Source: Opitutaceae bacterium | Lineage (GTDB): Bacteria; Verrucomicrobiota; Verrucomicrobiia; Opitutales; Opitutaceae | NCBI GenBank assembly: GCA_016795545.1 | Contig: JAEUGX010000054.1 | Location: 62,001-126,000 of the forward strand | Length of the DNA: 64,000 nt | Direction: 5' to 3' | Shown: positions 1 through 8,518 of the stretch, one piece after another | Layout of the letters: every line of letters starts with the position of its first letter | How positions within the stretch are numbered: position 1 is the first letter of the stretch | Made by a program: the position numbers and the translations under genes | Notes under the pieces: generated by a model | The model's input: only the letters and a program-made list of their open reading frames with translations | Databases searched by the model: none | Told to the model about the DNA's origin: nothing

Positions 1-1
1 C

Positions 2-247
2 CAGACCTACCAGCAGCACCTCGCCCGCGGCGACCTGGAATCGGCGCAGGCCGTGCTCTGGGACATCATGGACGAGACGCTCCACGTGCGCTTCGGCCAG
101 AAATGGGTGCCCGAGCTGATGCAGCGCTACCGCTACGAAGGTTCGCTGGAGGCGCTGGAGGCCGAATGCCGCGAGATCCTCCGCACCCACACGGTAAATC
201 CGCTGCAGCGGAAGTATGCCGAGCCCGAACGGAAGCCGGCCTCCTAG
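2..247 (+). CDS. C-terminal end of unidentified protein (5' truncated)
   Basis: An open frame enters from the left edge and ends at TAG 245-247, leaving 81 residues. The fragment is charged and probably helical, with an ETLHVRFGQKW stretch and the tail LQRKYAEPERKPAS. No catalytic motif or domain can be recognised. It runs in the same direction as the AraC gene that follows after 84 bp. The last nine residues look like a disordered tail, so the true domain ends near VNPLQRKY. No function is assigned. Confidence 0.6.
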   Translation, partial: QTYQQHLARGDLESAQAVLWDIMDETLHVRFGQKWVPELMQRYRYEGSLEALEAECREILRTHTVNPLQRKYAEPERKPAS

Positions 248-270
248 GCCGGCCGGGCCGAGGGCGGGGC

Positions 271-310
271 GTCCGGGCGGAGAAATGGACGTGTTTTCCC
301 GCGGCGATCG
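271..310 (-). promoter_or_regulatory. Possible AraC operator, inverted relative to the gene
   Basis: Read on the reverse strand, this intergenic stretch contains GGGAAAACACGTCCATTTC. It closely resembles the distal part of the activator site upstream of the GH116 gene near 1477-1500 (AGAAAATACATCCAATTTC). It lies 22-60 bp before the AraC start codon, in the opposite orientation. No second half-site 21 bp away is evident, so it may be an autoregulatory half-site. Confidence 0.35.
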
Positions 311-331
311 CCCATGCTGGGCGGACGAATC

Positions 332-1222
332 ATGCAGACCTCCGAGCCGCTGCTCCGCAGCCCCCACGGCTTCAAACGTTTCTTCCCGGACGCCGTGCGG
401 CCGCCCGGGACGGGGCTGCACGTGCGCGGTCTCGGCATCCGGGAGCTGATGCCGCCCGGGCTGGTCGACCGTCCCGAAGGCACGGACGATTACCTCTTCA
501 TGCTGTTCCATGATCCGGCGCTGGTCGGCGCGCGGGCCGGCGCGGCCGCCCTGGCGGCGGCGGACACGATGATGATCTGGGCGCCGCGCCAGCCCCAGTG
601 CTACGGACACCGGACCGAGCGGTACACGCACAGCTGGCTGCACGTCTCGGGGGCGCGGGTGGGGGAGATCCTCCGGACCTCGGGCCTGCGCGCCGGCCGT
701 CCCTTCGGCCTCGCCGAGGTCGCCCGCTTCCTGCAGTGCCTGACCGGGATCCACGGCGAGCTGGCCTTCCACGTGCGGCCGGACCCGCGCATCGTGGGCA
801 ACCTGCTCGAGAACTTCGCCCGGGAGGCCGCGCGCCAGCTCCGGGAACCGCCGGCCGAGCGCTGGGTCGCCGAGCCGCTGCTCGCGGTCATGCGCAAGAT
901 CGACGCGTCGCTCGGCAGCAGGATCGATCTCTCCGAGCTGGCCGAGGCCGCGGGCATGTCCGTCTCCACGCTGTCGGCCCGTTTCCGCCGGGCTTTCGGG
1001 CTGTCGCCCATGGCCTACCTGATCCAGTACCGCATGCGCTACGCCGCGCACCTGCTCCGGGACCGGAACCTCCACGTCCGGGAGGTCGCCGCCCGCGTCG
1101 GCTACGACGACCCCTTCCATTTCTCCAAGCTCTTCAAGAAACACTGCGGCACCAGCCCCCAGGGACTGCGGCGGCGGCTGGATCCGCCGCGGCCGGCGCC
1201 ACGCCGCTCCCGGATTGCCTGA
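332..1222 (+). CDS. AraC family transcriptional regulator
   Basis: A protein of 296 residues from ATG 332; an in-frame ATG at 314 would add six residues. The C-terminal 100 residues hold the two helix-turn-helix units of the AraC/XylS DNA-binding domain: the first around residues 197-225 (LSELAEAAGMSVSTLSARF), the second around 247-280 (VREVAARVGYDDPFHFSKLF). The N-terminal 185 residues would be the effector-binding cupin-like domain, which has no recognisable signature. It is followed in the same direction by a GH116-type glycosidase whose promoter carries AraC-like direct repeats, so it is the natural candidate regulator of that gene. The inducer is unknown. Confidence 0.9.
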   Translation: MQTSEPLLRSPHGFKRFFPDAVRPPGTGLHVRGLGIRELMPPGLVDRPEGTDDYLFMLFHDPALVGARAGAAALAAADTMMIWAPRQPQCYGHRTERYTHSWLHVSGARVGEILRTSGLRAGRPFGLAEVARFLQCLTGIHGELAFHVRPDPRIVGNLLENFAREAARQLREPPAERWVAEPLLAVMRKIDASLGSRIDLSELAEAAGMSVSTLSARFRRAFGLSPMAYLIQYRMRYAAHLLRDRNLHVREVAARVGYDDPFHFSKLFKKHCGTSPQGLRRRLDPPRPAPRRSRIA

Positions 1223-1387
1223 GCCAAATCTTGCCGCTGAGAGTTGGGTGATGAGGGTAAAAAGCTGATTTCCCGGCTTGCCCGCGACTTTCCAGGCGTC
1301 AAACCCGCCAGGATGGCCGTGCGGAAAGGAATGTGGAACTCAGGAGAACGGGACAGGAATCATCGGAACACGGTTGCGGTCCCCGTT

Positions 1388-1420
1388 CCGTAGCCCTGCC
1401 CCGGAGGGCGGGGCTCAGCC
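1388..1420. repeat. Dispersed intergenic hairpin repeat, copy 1
   Basis: A 33-nt element starting CCGTAGCCC, with a CCC/GGG-rich stem (GCCCCGGAGGGCGGGGC), in the AraC-GH116 gap. A second copy at 15221-15253 differs at four of 33 positions. The rest of the 1223-1547 gap contains only this element and the GH116 promoter. Confidence 0.55.
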
Positions 1421-1482
1421 TTCCGACTGGATCAGCGCTTCAACGGCGTGAGTCCGCAGAGGTGTTCCGCGGCACCCGCAAG

Positions 1483-1540
1483 AAAATACATCCAATTTCC
1501 CGCCGAATCCATGGACCCGGGCCGGCGGAAATGGCATGCT
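1483..1540 (+). promoter_or_regulatory. AraC-type activated promoter of the GH116 gene
   Basis: Half-sites TACAT (1487-1491) and TCCAT (1508-1512) are 21 bp apart. An extended -10, TG at 1532-1533 plus CATGCT 1535-1540, starts 24 bp after the proximal half-site. The same geometry occurs before three other genes (near 16.95, 22.15 and 35.2 kb). The predicted start of transcription, about 1547, falls on the ATG at 1548, implying a leaderless mRNA. The -10 hexamer is the weakest of the four. Confidence 0.5.
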
Positions 1541-1547
1541 CCCGCCT

Positions 1548-4115
1548 ATGACGCGTTCGTCGCCGCTCTTTCCCTTCGTGCATCCACGGATCCTGCAGAC
1601 CGCATTGCCGCTGGGGGGCCTGGGCGCGGGATGCGTCTGCCTCAACGGGCACGGCGGGCTGCAGGATTTCTCCCTGCGGCATAACCCGGACACCACCGCC
1701 TACCCGCTCAAGGGGGTGCGTTATCCCGACGCCGGCTTCGCCGTGCTGCGGGCCGGGGGCGCCCGCCCGGTCACGCTCCTGGTCGAGGGGCCCTTCCCGC
1801 GCGAGAAGATCTACGACCAGGGCATCTGGGCCGCCGCCTATCGCGGAGGCTACGAGGGTTTGCCCCGTTTTCGCCGGGCGCGTTTCACGAGCGGCTACCC
1901 GTTCGGCCGGGTGGAGCTCGAGGACCCGGAGATGCCGCTGGCGGCGGAGGTGCTCGGCTGGAGCCCGTTCGTGCCGCTGGACGACGTGGCCTCGGGCATC
2001 CCGTGCGCGCTGCTCGAATACCGGCTGCACAACCGCTCGCGGCGGCCGGTTTCCTTCCAGTTCTCCTACCACCTTTCCCACCTGGCGAACGGCGGCTCCG
2101 GCTGGGAGGGCACCCGCAACCGCGTGCTGGCGGGCCGCGGCGTGCTGTTCACCAACACCGAGCCCGGCGACGCCGAGATGCACGGCAGCGCCAGCCTGAC
2201 GGTGCTCGGCCACCGGCCCAGGGTGAAGGCGATGTGGCTGCGCGGCGGGCCGTTCGACGCCGTCTCCGCGCTGTGGCGCGAACTGGAGACCGGGGGCTTC
2301 GAGCCCAACGACGGGCAGGCCGGCGCCGGGCGGCCGGGCCGCAACGGCGGCTCGATCCTGGTCGAGGGCCGCCTCCGGCCCGGAGGCGACGTGGTGCTGC
2401 CGGTCGTCCTCACCTGGCACTTCCCCAACAGCCGGCTGAACTTCACCAGCCACCGGCCGCTGCCCCCCGGCTGGCCGGCGCGGGCGGAGCCGCGGACGTG
2501 GCATCCGTTCTATGCCACGCAGTGGGCGGACGCCGGCGAGGTGGCGGCCCACGTGCACCGCCACTACTGGCGGCTGCGCGAACGGACGGTCGGGTTCCAG
2601 CGCGCGCTGCTCGGATCGACGCTGCCGCGCGAGGTCCTCGACGCGGTCTCGGCGAACCTGGCCATCGTCAAGTCGCCGACCCTCCTGCGCCAGGCCAGCG
2701 GGAACCTGTGGGCGTGGGAGGGCTGCGGCGCCGCCTGGGGCTCGTGCGCCGGCAGCTGCACCCACGTCTGGAACTACGCGCAGGCGCTGCCGCACCTGTT
2801 CCCCCGGCTCGAGCGCACGCTGCGCGAACAGGAGCTCGAGCGCTCGATGGACGACTCCGGCCACGTGAACTTCCGCTCGGCGCTGCCCGACGGCCCGGTG
2901 CCGCACACCGACCATGCGGCGGCCGACGGCCAGCTCGGCGGCATCATGAAGCTCTACCGGGACTGGCACATTTCCGGCGACACGGAGTGGCTGCGCGGGC
3001 TGTACCCGCGCGCGCGGCGCAGCCTGGAGTACTGCATCCGCACCTGGGATCCGCGGCGGCGGGGAGGCATCTTCGAGCCGCATCACAACACCTACGACAT
3101 CGAGTTCTGGGGTCCGGACGGCATGGTCGGCTCCATCTACGTCGGCGCGCTGGCCGCCATGGCCGCGATGGCGCGGGCCGTCGGCGCCGACGCCGACCAC
3201 CGCGGCTACCAGGCGCTCGCCGCCCGCGCCGCGCGGTTCATGGAAAGCGAGCTGTTCAACGGCGAGTACTACGAGCAGCGGGTGCAGTACCGCGGCCTGC
3301 GCGACCGTTCGCTGGTCGAGAAGCTGCGCCGCCGCGAGGGCGACCCCGCGACCCTGCGCCTGCTGCGGCGGGAGGGCCCCAAGTACCAGTACGGCACGGG
3401 CTGCCTGTCCGACGGCGTGATCGGCGCGTGGATGGCCGCGCTCTACGGCGTGGAAACCGGCCTGGACCCCGCCCGGATCCGCCGCAGCCTGCGGGCCATC
3501 CACCGGCACAACTTCCGGCGTTCGCTGTGGCGGCACGCGAACTGCCAGCGTTCCTCCTATGCGCTCGGCGAGGAGTCCGGCCTGCTGCTGTGCTCATGGC
3601 CGCGCGGCGGGAAGCCGACGCTGCCGTTCATCTACAGCGACGAGGTGTGGACCGGCATCGAGTACCAGGTGGCCTCCCACCTCGCGCTCGAGGGCCTGAG
3701 GCGCGAGAGCCTCGAGCTGGTGCGCGCCGTCCGCCGCCGTCACGACGGCGCGACCCGCAATCCCTGGAACGAGTACGAGGCCGGGAGCTATTATGCGCGG
3801 GCCATGGCCAGCTACGCGCTGCTGGCCGGCTGGTCGGGCTTCCGCTACTCGGCGGTCGACCGCACCCTGCACTTCGCCCCGCCGCCCGGACGCAAGGTCT
3901 TCAGCGTGTTTTTTGCCACGGCCTCCGGATATGGGACGCTTACCCGCGAGCGCGGCCGGATGACCGTCGCCCTGCTCGAGGGCGGGCTGGCCCTCGACCG
4001 CCTGGTGTACGGACGGGCCCCGGCGCGGGTGCTCACCTGTCCGGGCGCCGTGGCCCGCCCCGGGGTGCCGCTCCGCCTCGCGCTCACCGGGCCGCGCTCA
4101 GGTAATAAGGAATGA
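1548..4115 (+). CDS. GH116-type (GBA2-like) beta-glycosidase
   Basis: A protein of 855 residues from ATG 1548; an ATG at 1536 is possible but would overlap the predicted promoter. The N-terminal half is a beta-sandwich opening with LPLGGLGAGCVCLNGHGG, typical of non-lysosomal glucosylceramidase relatives. The C-terminal half is an (alpha/alpha)6 barrel with the conserved NTYDIEFWGPDG motif (residues 514-525) and YSDEVWTGIEYQVAS further on. No signal peptide is evident, so it is probably cytoplasmic, acting on imported beta-glucosides or beta-xylosides. Family members hydrolyse beta-glucosidic bonds; the exact substrate cannot be read from sequence. It is a single-gene unit, probably controlled by the upstream AraC protein. 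Confidence 0.85.
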   Translation: MTRSSPLFPFVHPRILQTALPLGGLGAGCVCLNGHGGLQDFSLRHNPDTTAYPLKGVRYPDAGFAVLRAGGARPVTLLVEGPFPREKIYDQGIWAAAYRGGYEGLPRFRRARFTSGYPFGRVELEDPEMPLAAEVLGWSPFVPLDDVASGIPCALLEYRLHNRSRRPVSFQFSYHLSHLANGGSGWEGTRNRVLAGRGVLFTNTEPGDAEMHGSASLTVLGHRPRVKAMWLRGGPFDAVSALWRELETGGFEPNDGQAGAGRPGRNGGSILVEGRLRPGGDVVLPVVLTWHFPNSRLNFTSHRPLPPGWPARAEPRTWHPFYATQWADAGEVAAHVHRHYWRLRERTVGFQRALLGSTLPREVLDAVSANLAIVKSPTLLRQASGNLWAWEGCGAAWGSCAGSCTHVWNYAQALPHLFPRLERTLREQELERSMDDSGHVNFRSALPDGPVPHTDHAAADGQLGGIMKLYRDWHISGDTEWLRGLYPRARRSLEYCIRTWDPRRRGGIFEPHHNTYDIEFWGPDGMVGSIYVGALAAMAAMARAVGADADHRGYQALAARAARFMESELFNGEYYEQRVQYRGLRDRSLVEKLRRREGDPATLRLLRREGPKYQYGTGCLSDGVIGAWMAALYGVETGLDPARIRRSLRAIHRHNFRRSLWRHANCQRSSYALGEESGLLLCSWPRGGKPTLPFIYSDEVWTGIEYQVASHLALEGLRRESLELVRAVRRRHDGATRNPWNEYEAGSYYARAMASYALLAGWSGFRYSAVDRTLHFAPPPGRKVFSVFFATASGYGTLTRERGRMTVALLEGGLALDRLVYGRAPARVLTCPGAVARPGVPLRLALTGPRSGNKE

Positions 4116-4353
4116 AGGCAAAATCGCGGGACGCGTCGCCGGCGTTGTGTTTGTTTAATCTATTCCTGAGCATGATGATAGGATGCGGCGGGTGAGCATC
4201 GGGGGGTGGGGGCGGAGGCAGGCCGAGTTCCCCGACGGAAAACTGTGCCGCGCTACGAAGTTTTGATTGCATCGGAGGGGTGTGCTCTTTCAACTCGACC
4301 CTCTTTTCCATTACGCCTGCCTCCAATTCCGGAGTCACAGGGGGAACGAAATC

Positions 4354-5124
4354 ATGAAAAAATACCAACTCACCGTCACGCCCCGCGAGGGCACCGGCCG
4401 CAGCGCCTCCCGCCGCCTGCGCAAGGCCCAGAAGATCCCGGCGATCCTCTACGGCAAGCACACCAAGCCCGAGACCCTGGCCGTCCACGCGCCGGAGTTC
4501 GTCAAGCTCCTCAAGGAGATCGCGGGCCGCGCGGCGCTCATCGAGCTGAAGCGCGATGCCGGCGCCACGGCGCTGTCGTTCCTCCAGGAGATCCAGCGCG
4601 ACCCGATCACCGATCGCTACCTCCACGTCGACCTCCAGGAGGTCAAGGAGAACGAGAAGATGGTGATCAACGTCACGGTCCACATCGTCGGCGAGGCCTA
4701 CGGCGTCAAGACCGAGGGCGGCATCCTCGAGACCGCGTCCCACCGGCTCCGCATCCGCTGCCTGCCGAAGGACCTGCCCGCTTTCATCGAGGTCAACGTT
4801 TCCGAGCTCAAGGTCGGCGAGGCCATCCACGTCAGCGCGCTCAAGACGATCGCCGGCGTCGAGTTCCTCGACGATCCGAACCAGGCGGTCGTGCTCTGCG
4901 TCGAGCCGCCGGCCGAGGAAGTTGCCGCCGCCCCGGCCGCAGTGGAAGGCGCCGCGCCCGCCGAGGGTGCCGCCGCCGCCCCGGCCGAGGGTGCCGCCGC
5001 CGCGGCCGCTCCGGCCGCCAAGCCCGGCGACGCCAAGGCGGCTGCCGCCGCTCCCGCCGCCAAGGGCGACGCCAAGGCCGCCGCTCCGGCCGCCGCCAAG
5101 CCGGCCGCGCCCGCCAAGAAGTAA
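4354..5124 (+). CDS. rplY: 50S ribosomal protein L25/Ctc with Ala-rich tail
   Basis: A protein of 256 residues from ATG 4354, preceded by the purine-rich GGGGGAACGA. Residues 1-90 are the L25 5S-rRNA-binding domain (REGTGRSASRRLRK, IPAILYGK). Residues 95-185 are the TL5/Ctc beta domain (VDLQEVKENEKM, VEVNVSELKVGE-like strands). From about residue 188 comes a low-complexity tail of Ala, Pro and Lys that resembles histone H1 tails and is not part of the usual fold. It heads a run of translation and replication genes. An in-frame upstream ATG at 4267 is rejected because the added residues show no L25 similarity. Confidence 0.95.
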   Translation: MKKYQLTVTPREGTGRSASRRLRKAQKIPAILYGKHTKPETLAVHAPEFVKLLKEIAGRAALIELKRDAGATALSFLQEIQRDPITDRYLHVDLQEVKENEKMVINVTVHIVGEAYGVKTEGGILETASHRLRIRCLPKDLPAFIEVNVSELKVGEAIHVSALKTIAGVEFLDDPNQAVVLCVEPPAEEVAAAPAAVEGAAPAEGAAAAPAEGAAAAAAPAAKPGDAKAAAAAPAAKGDAKAAAPAAAKPAAPAKK

Positions 5125-5135
5125 ACTTTGTCCCT

Positions 5136-5159
5136 GGTCCGCCCGCCCGCGGGCGGACC
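5136..5159 (+). terminator. Hairpin after rplY
   Basis: A 10-bp GC stem (GGTCCGCCCG with CGGGCGGACC) and 4-nt loop lie 11 bp after the rplY stop codon. Only a poor T tract (GGTTTGT) follows, so it may attenuate rather than fully terminate before pth. Confidence 0.55.
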
Positions 5160-5183
5160 GGTTTGTCCGCTGTTCTTTGAGTC

Positions 5184-5783
5184 ATGTCCGTCACCCTGAT
5201 TGCTGGACTGGGCAATCCCGGGCGCGAGTACGCCGGCACCCGCCACAACCTCGGCTTCACCGTGGTTGAGGCGCTGGCCGCCGCCGAAGGCCTCGACTGG
5301 CAGCGGGAGTCCCGCTTCCAGTCGGAGATCGCGCGCTGGACACCCCGGCCGGGAATCACCCGCCTGCTCGTCAGGCCGCTCACCTACATGAACGAGAGCG
5401 GCCGGGCCCTGCGCCAGCTCCTGGACTTCCACCGGGTTCCGGTGCAGGACCTGATCGTGGCCTACGACGATCTCACGATCGAGCTCGGCCGCGTGAAGGT
5501 TTCCGTGACCGGCAGCGCCGGCGGCCACAACGGCATCGCCAGCCTGCTCGAGCACGTCGGCAGCGGATTCCTCCGCTACCGCCTCGGCATCGGCGCCCCG
5601 CGGCCGGCGGACATGGACCTCAAGGACTTCGTGCTCGGCAGATTCACCAACGAACAATCCATCCAGATCGAACAACTCCTCAACACCTTCGTGGACGGCC
5701 TTCGCCTGCTCATCAACCGCGGGCCCGCCGAAGCCATGAACATCCTAAATCGCAGAGACCGTCATGAACCCGAACAAGCGTAA
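5184..5783 (+). CDS. pth: Peptidyl-tRNA hydrolase
   Basis: The 199-residue length is normal for bacterial Pth. It recycles peptidyl-tRNA released from stalled ribosomes. The signature GLGNPGREYAGTRHNLGF gives the catalytic His21 and the substrate-binding Asn11. Asn70 (LTYMNESG), the D95-D96 pair (VAYDDLT) and Asn116 (GGHNGIASL) complete the active site. The 3' end overlaps rpsF by 20 bp, so translation is probably coupled. Confidence 0.97.
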   Translation: MSVTLIAGLGNPGREYAGTRHNLGFTVVEALAAAEGLDWQRESRFQSEIARWTPRPGITRLLVRPLTYMNESGRALRQLLDFHRVPVQDLIVAYDDLTIELGRVKVSVTGSAGGHNGIASLLEHVGSGFLRYRLGIGAPRPADMDLKDFVLGRFTNEQSIQIEQLLNTFVDGLRLLINRGPAEAMNILNRRDRHEPEQA

Positions 5784-6060
5784 CTACAAAGCCACCTTCA
5801 TCCTCGACAACCGCGGCAAGGAGGACTCCGTCGAACAGATCATCGAGGGAGTGAAAAAGGAGATCGCGGCCGTGCAGGGCGAAGTCACCGCCGTCGAGAA
5901 CCTCGGCCGCCGCGACTTCGCGCGCAAGACGGACAACAAGTTCCCGTCCGGCGTGTACATACTCGTCAACTTCTCGGCCCCCGCGGGCGCCCCGACCCAG
6001 CTCCACGAGCGCCTGCGTTTGAACGGCACCGTCTACCGCGCCCTCGTCGAAAACGCCTGA
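5764..6060 (+). CDS. rpsF: 30S ribosomal protein S6
   Basis: A protein of 98 residues with the S6 ferredoxin-like fold: YKATFILDNRG at strand 1, LGRRDFARKTDNKFPSGVYILVNF across the central strands, and LRLNGTVYRALV near the end. It binds 16S rRNA with S18; no S18 gene lies between it and ssb, unlike the common rpsF-ssb-rpsR order. It starts inside the end of pth and is followed by ssb after 25 bp. Confidence 0.95.
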   Translation: MNPNKRNYKATFILDNRGKEDSVEQIIEGVKKEIAAVQGEVTAVENLGRRDFARKTDNKFPSGVYILVNFSAPAGAPTQLHERLRLNGTVYRALVENA

Positions 6061-6085
6061 CCGCGACCCCGCGTCGCCTCCTCCC

Positions 6086-6550
6086 ATGGCCAATCTCAAC
6101 AAAGTCATGCTCATCGGCAACCTGACGCGCGACCCCGAGCTGCGGGTCACGCCGAAGGGCACCGCCATCTGCACGTTCAGCATCGCGGTCAACCGCAAGT
6201 TCCGCGACGAGTCGGGCGCCGACCGCGAGGAAGTGACCTACGTTGACATCGAGGCCTGGGGCAAGTCGGGCGAGAACATCTCCAAGTACTGCACCAAGGG
6301 CCGCCCGCTCTTCGTCGAGGGCCGGCTCCGGCTCGACCAGTGGGAGGACAAGAACACGAAGGAAAAGCGCAGCCGCATGAAGGTTGTGCTCGAGAATTTC
6401 CAGTTCCTGGGCAGCGGCCGCGGCGAGGGTGGAGCCCCCGCCGGCGGCGAGGGTGGGGAAGCCCGCAGCTACGCCCCCCGGAACGCCGCCCCGGCCCGGC
6501 CCGCGGCCCCCGCCGCGCAGGAGAACCTGGACGAGGACGTGCCGTTCTGA
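6086..6550 (+). CDS. ssb: Single-stranded DNA-binding protein
   Basis: A protein of 154 residues. An OB fold occupies roughly residues 1-108 (MANLNKVMLIGNLTRDPELR, TFSIAVNRKF, VDIEAWGKSGENISKY). A Gly/Ala/Pro-rich linker follows, ending in the acidic tip ENLDEDVPF that recruits replication and repair partners. It sits between rpsF and rplI and ahead of dnaB, a typical replication-translation neighbourhood. Confidence 0.97.
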   Translation: MANLNKVMLIGNLTRDPELRVTPKGTAICTFSIAVNRKFRDESGADREEVTYVDIEAWGKSGENISKYCTKGRPLFVEGRLRLDQWEDKNTKEKRSRMKVVLENFQFLGSGRGEGGAPAGGEGGEARSYAPRNAAPARPAAPAAQENLDEDVPF

Positions 6551-6598
6551 AACGCCTCCGTGCCCTCCCTTTCCCTTTAACCGAAACCCGATTCCTCC

Positions 6599-7075
6599 AT
6601 GGCTAACAGCGAAGTCCTCCTCATCAAACCAGTCGACGGCCTCGGCGCCGAAGGCGACCAGGTCAAGGTCCGCGCCGGCTACGCGCGCAATTTCCTCCTC
6701 CCCCAGGGCATGGCCGTGCCGCTGACCGTGGCCAACCGCAAGCAGGTCGAGGCCCTCAAGAAGGCCCGCGGCCTCCGCGAGGCCAAGGAGCTCGACGGCG
6801 CCCAGGCCCTGGCGAAGCAGATCGAGAAGACCAGCATCGCCATCGCCGTGAAGACGGGCGAGGGCGGCAAGCTCTTCGGCGCGGTCACCGCCAACGACAT
6901 TCACGACAAGCTGGCCGCCGCGGGCGTCACCGTGGAAAAGCGCCGCATCCACCTCGGCCAGCCCGTCAAGACCCTCGGCAAGCACGAGGTCAAGATCCGC
7001 CTGCATCCCGAGGTGACCGTCGAGCTCTCCTTCGACGTCGTTTCCGAGAACCCGATCGAGCCCGCCGCGTCGTAA
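6599..7075 (+). CDS. rplI: 50S ribosomal protein L9
   Basis: A protein of 158 residues. The N-terminal 23S-binding domain carries the L9 signature (VDGLGAEGDQVKVRAGYARN, then FLLPQGMAVP). A connecting helix and the C-terminal domain follow (GKLFGAVTANDIHDKL, EVTVELSFDV). It lies 48 bp after ssb and 33 bp before dnaB in the same operon-like run. Confidence 0.97.
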   Translation: MANSEVLLIKPVDGLGAEGDQVKVRAGYARNFLLPQGMAVPLTVANRKQVEALKKARGLREAKELDGAQALAKQIEKTSIAIAVKTGEGGKLFGAVTANDIHDKLAAAGVTVEKRRIHLGQPVKTLGKHEVKIRLHPEVTVELSFDVVSENPIEPAAS

Positions 7076-7093
7076 CGCCACCCGCGTGGCGTT
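7074..7093 (+). terminator. Short hairpin overlapping the rplI stop
   Basis: AACGCCAC pairs with GTGGCGTT around a 4-nt loop, beginning at the last base of the rplI stop codon. No T tract follows, so it more likely shields the message 3' end or tunes readthrough into dnaB than terminates. Confidence 0.35.
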
Positions 7094-7108
7094 CGACCCC
7101 CACCGGAC

Positions 7109-8518
7109 ATGGCCCTGACGCCCGCTACCACCCGGCGCGGCCAGCCATCGACTGAACCGTCGCTGCCCGCGTCCGCGCCCGACCGCTCGCCGCCGCACAG
7201 TGCGGAGGCCGAGGAGCACGTCCTCGCCTGCTGCCTGATCGACGGCAGCGACACCATCGCCCGCTGCCTGGAGTCGCGCCTGTCGGCCGACTCGTTCTAT
7301 TTCCCGGCCAATCGGTTGCTCTTCGAAACGATCGTCGAGCTCTACCAGCGCAGCCCGCCGGTCACGCTCGAGATCCTCGCCGAGGAACTGAAGACCCGCC
7401 GCCAGCTGGACGCCGTCGGCGGCTTCGCCTACCTCATGCAGGTCACCGGCAAGATCCCGACGACCGCGCACGCCGGGTATTTCATCGAGAAGGTCCGCGA
7501 GAAGCACCTGCTGCGCGAGCTGATCAAGACCGCGACCGGCGCCATCGAGCAGGCCTACGGCTTCACCGGCGGCCTCGAGGAGTTTGTCGACAAGGTCGAG
7601 CAGGACCTGTTCAAGGTCACCCAGGCGCGCGTCAGCGACAGCGCGCAGGAAATCAAGGAGGCGGTCAAGGACGCCAACACCGTCATCGCCAAGCTCCTCA
7701 TGAAGAAGGGCGAGCTGACGGGCGTTACCTCCGGGTTCAAGGACCTGGACGCGATGACCTTCGGCTTCCAGCGGCAGGAAATGATCGTCATCGCCGCCCG
7801 CCCCTCCATGGGCAAGACCAGCTTCGCCCTGAACATCGCCGAGGCCGCCGCCATGCCCAAACAGGGGAAGGGCGATCCGGTCCCCACCATGATCTTCTCG
7901 CTCGAAATGAGCTCGTCCCAGCTCGCCCTGCGCATGCTCTGCTCACGCTCCCGCGTGAACATCAAGCTCCTGCGCGACGGCCTGGTCGGCCGCGATGGCC
8001 GGGAGGTCAATGCCCTCGGCCAGACCGCGGAGGAATTCAAGAAGGCCCCGATCCTGATCGACGATTCCAGCAACCTGACGATCATGGAAATGCGGGCGAA
8101 AGCCCGCCGCATTTACGCCCGCCGCAAATTGGGGCTCATCATTGTGGACTATTTGCAGTTGTTGAGCGGTACGGATCCCCGGGCACCGCGCGAGCAACAG
8201 GTGGCGGAAGTGTCGCGCGGATTAAAGGCCATGGCGAAGGAACTAGACCTGCCCGTGATAGTCCTAAGCCAGCTTAACCGCTCGTCGGAGAAAGAGAACC
8301 GTACGCCCCGTTTGTCGGACTTGCGTGAATCTGGATCCATCGAGCAAGACGCCGACGTTGTTCTCATGCTGTCTCGCCCCAAGGATGCGGACGAAAAATT
8401 CCAGACCGCTGCCGGAGCCGCGGATTTAATCGTTGCCAAGCAACGCAACGGACCGGTAGGTGATTTGAAACTAACTTTCCTCCAAGAAATTACGCGCTTT
8501 GAAAACTTCACAATGTAA
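7109..8518 (+). CDS. dnaB: Replicative DNA helicase DnaB
   Basis: A protein of 469 residues. The N-terminal helical domain includes SAEAEEHVLACCLIDGS. The RecA-like motor carries Walker A ARPSMGKTSFALN (about residues 230-242), the Walker B region LIIVDYLQLLSG, and the DnaB motif LSQLNRSSEKENRTPRLSDL. It unwinds the fork with the primase. From about 8130 to the stop, codon choice changes to many TTG, TTA, CTA and ATA codons, unlike the 5' part and the neighbours. The end overlaps the bamA start by 20 bp. Confidence 0.97.
   Translation: MALTPATTRRGQPSTEPSLPASAPDRSPPHSAEAEEHVLACCLIDGSDTIARCLESRLSADSFYFPANRLLFETIVELYQRSPPVTLEILAEELKTRRQLDAVGGFAYLMQVTGKIPTTAHAGYFIEKVREKHLLRELIKTATGAIEQAYGFTGGLEEFVDKVEQDLFKVTQARVSDSAQEIKEAVKDANTVIAKLLMKKGELTGVTSGFKDLDAMTFGFQRQEMIVIAARPSMGKTSFALNIAEAAAMPKQGKGDPVPTMIFSLEMSSSQLALRMLCSRSRVNIKLLRDGLVGRDGREVNALGQTAEEFKKAPILIDDSSNLTIMEMRAKARRIYARRKLGLIIVDYLQLLSGTDPRAPREQQVAEVSRGLKAMAKELDLPVIVLSQLNRSSEKENRTPRLSDLRESGSIEQDADVVLMLSRPKDADEKFQTAAGAADLIVAKQRNGPVGDLKLTFLQEITRFENFTM

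Noticed and set aside
2512..2868. Arg/Pro/Ser-rich frames within the GH116 gene and similar ones in other genes
   Set aside because: Third-position GC shadows with no start signal or domain; omitted throughout.
1440..3536. A 698-codon reverse frame opposite the GH116 gene
   Set aside because: Composition is Ala/Gly/Arg/Val shadow; the forward frame encodes recognisable GH116 motifs.
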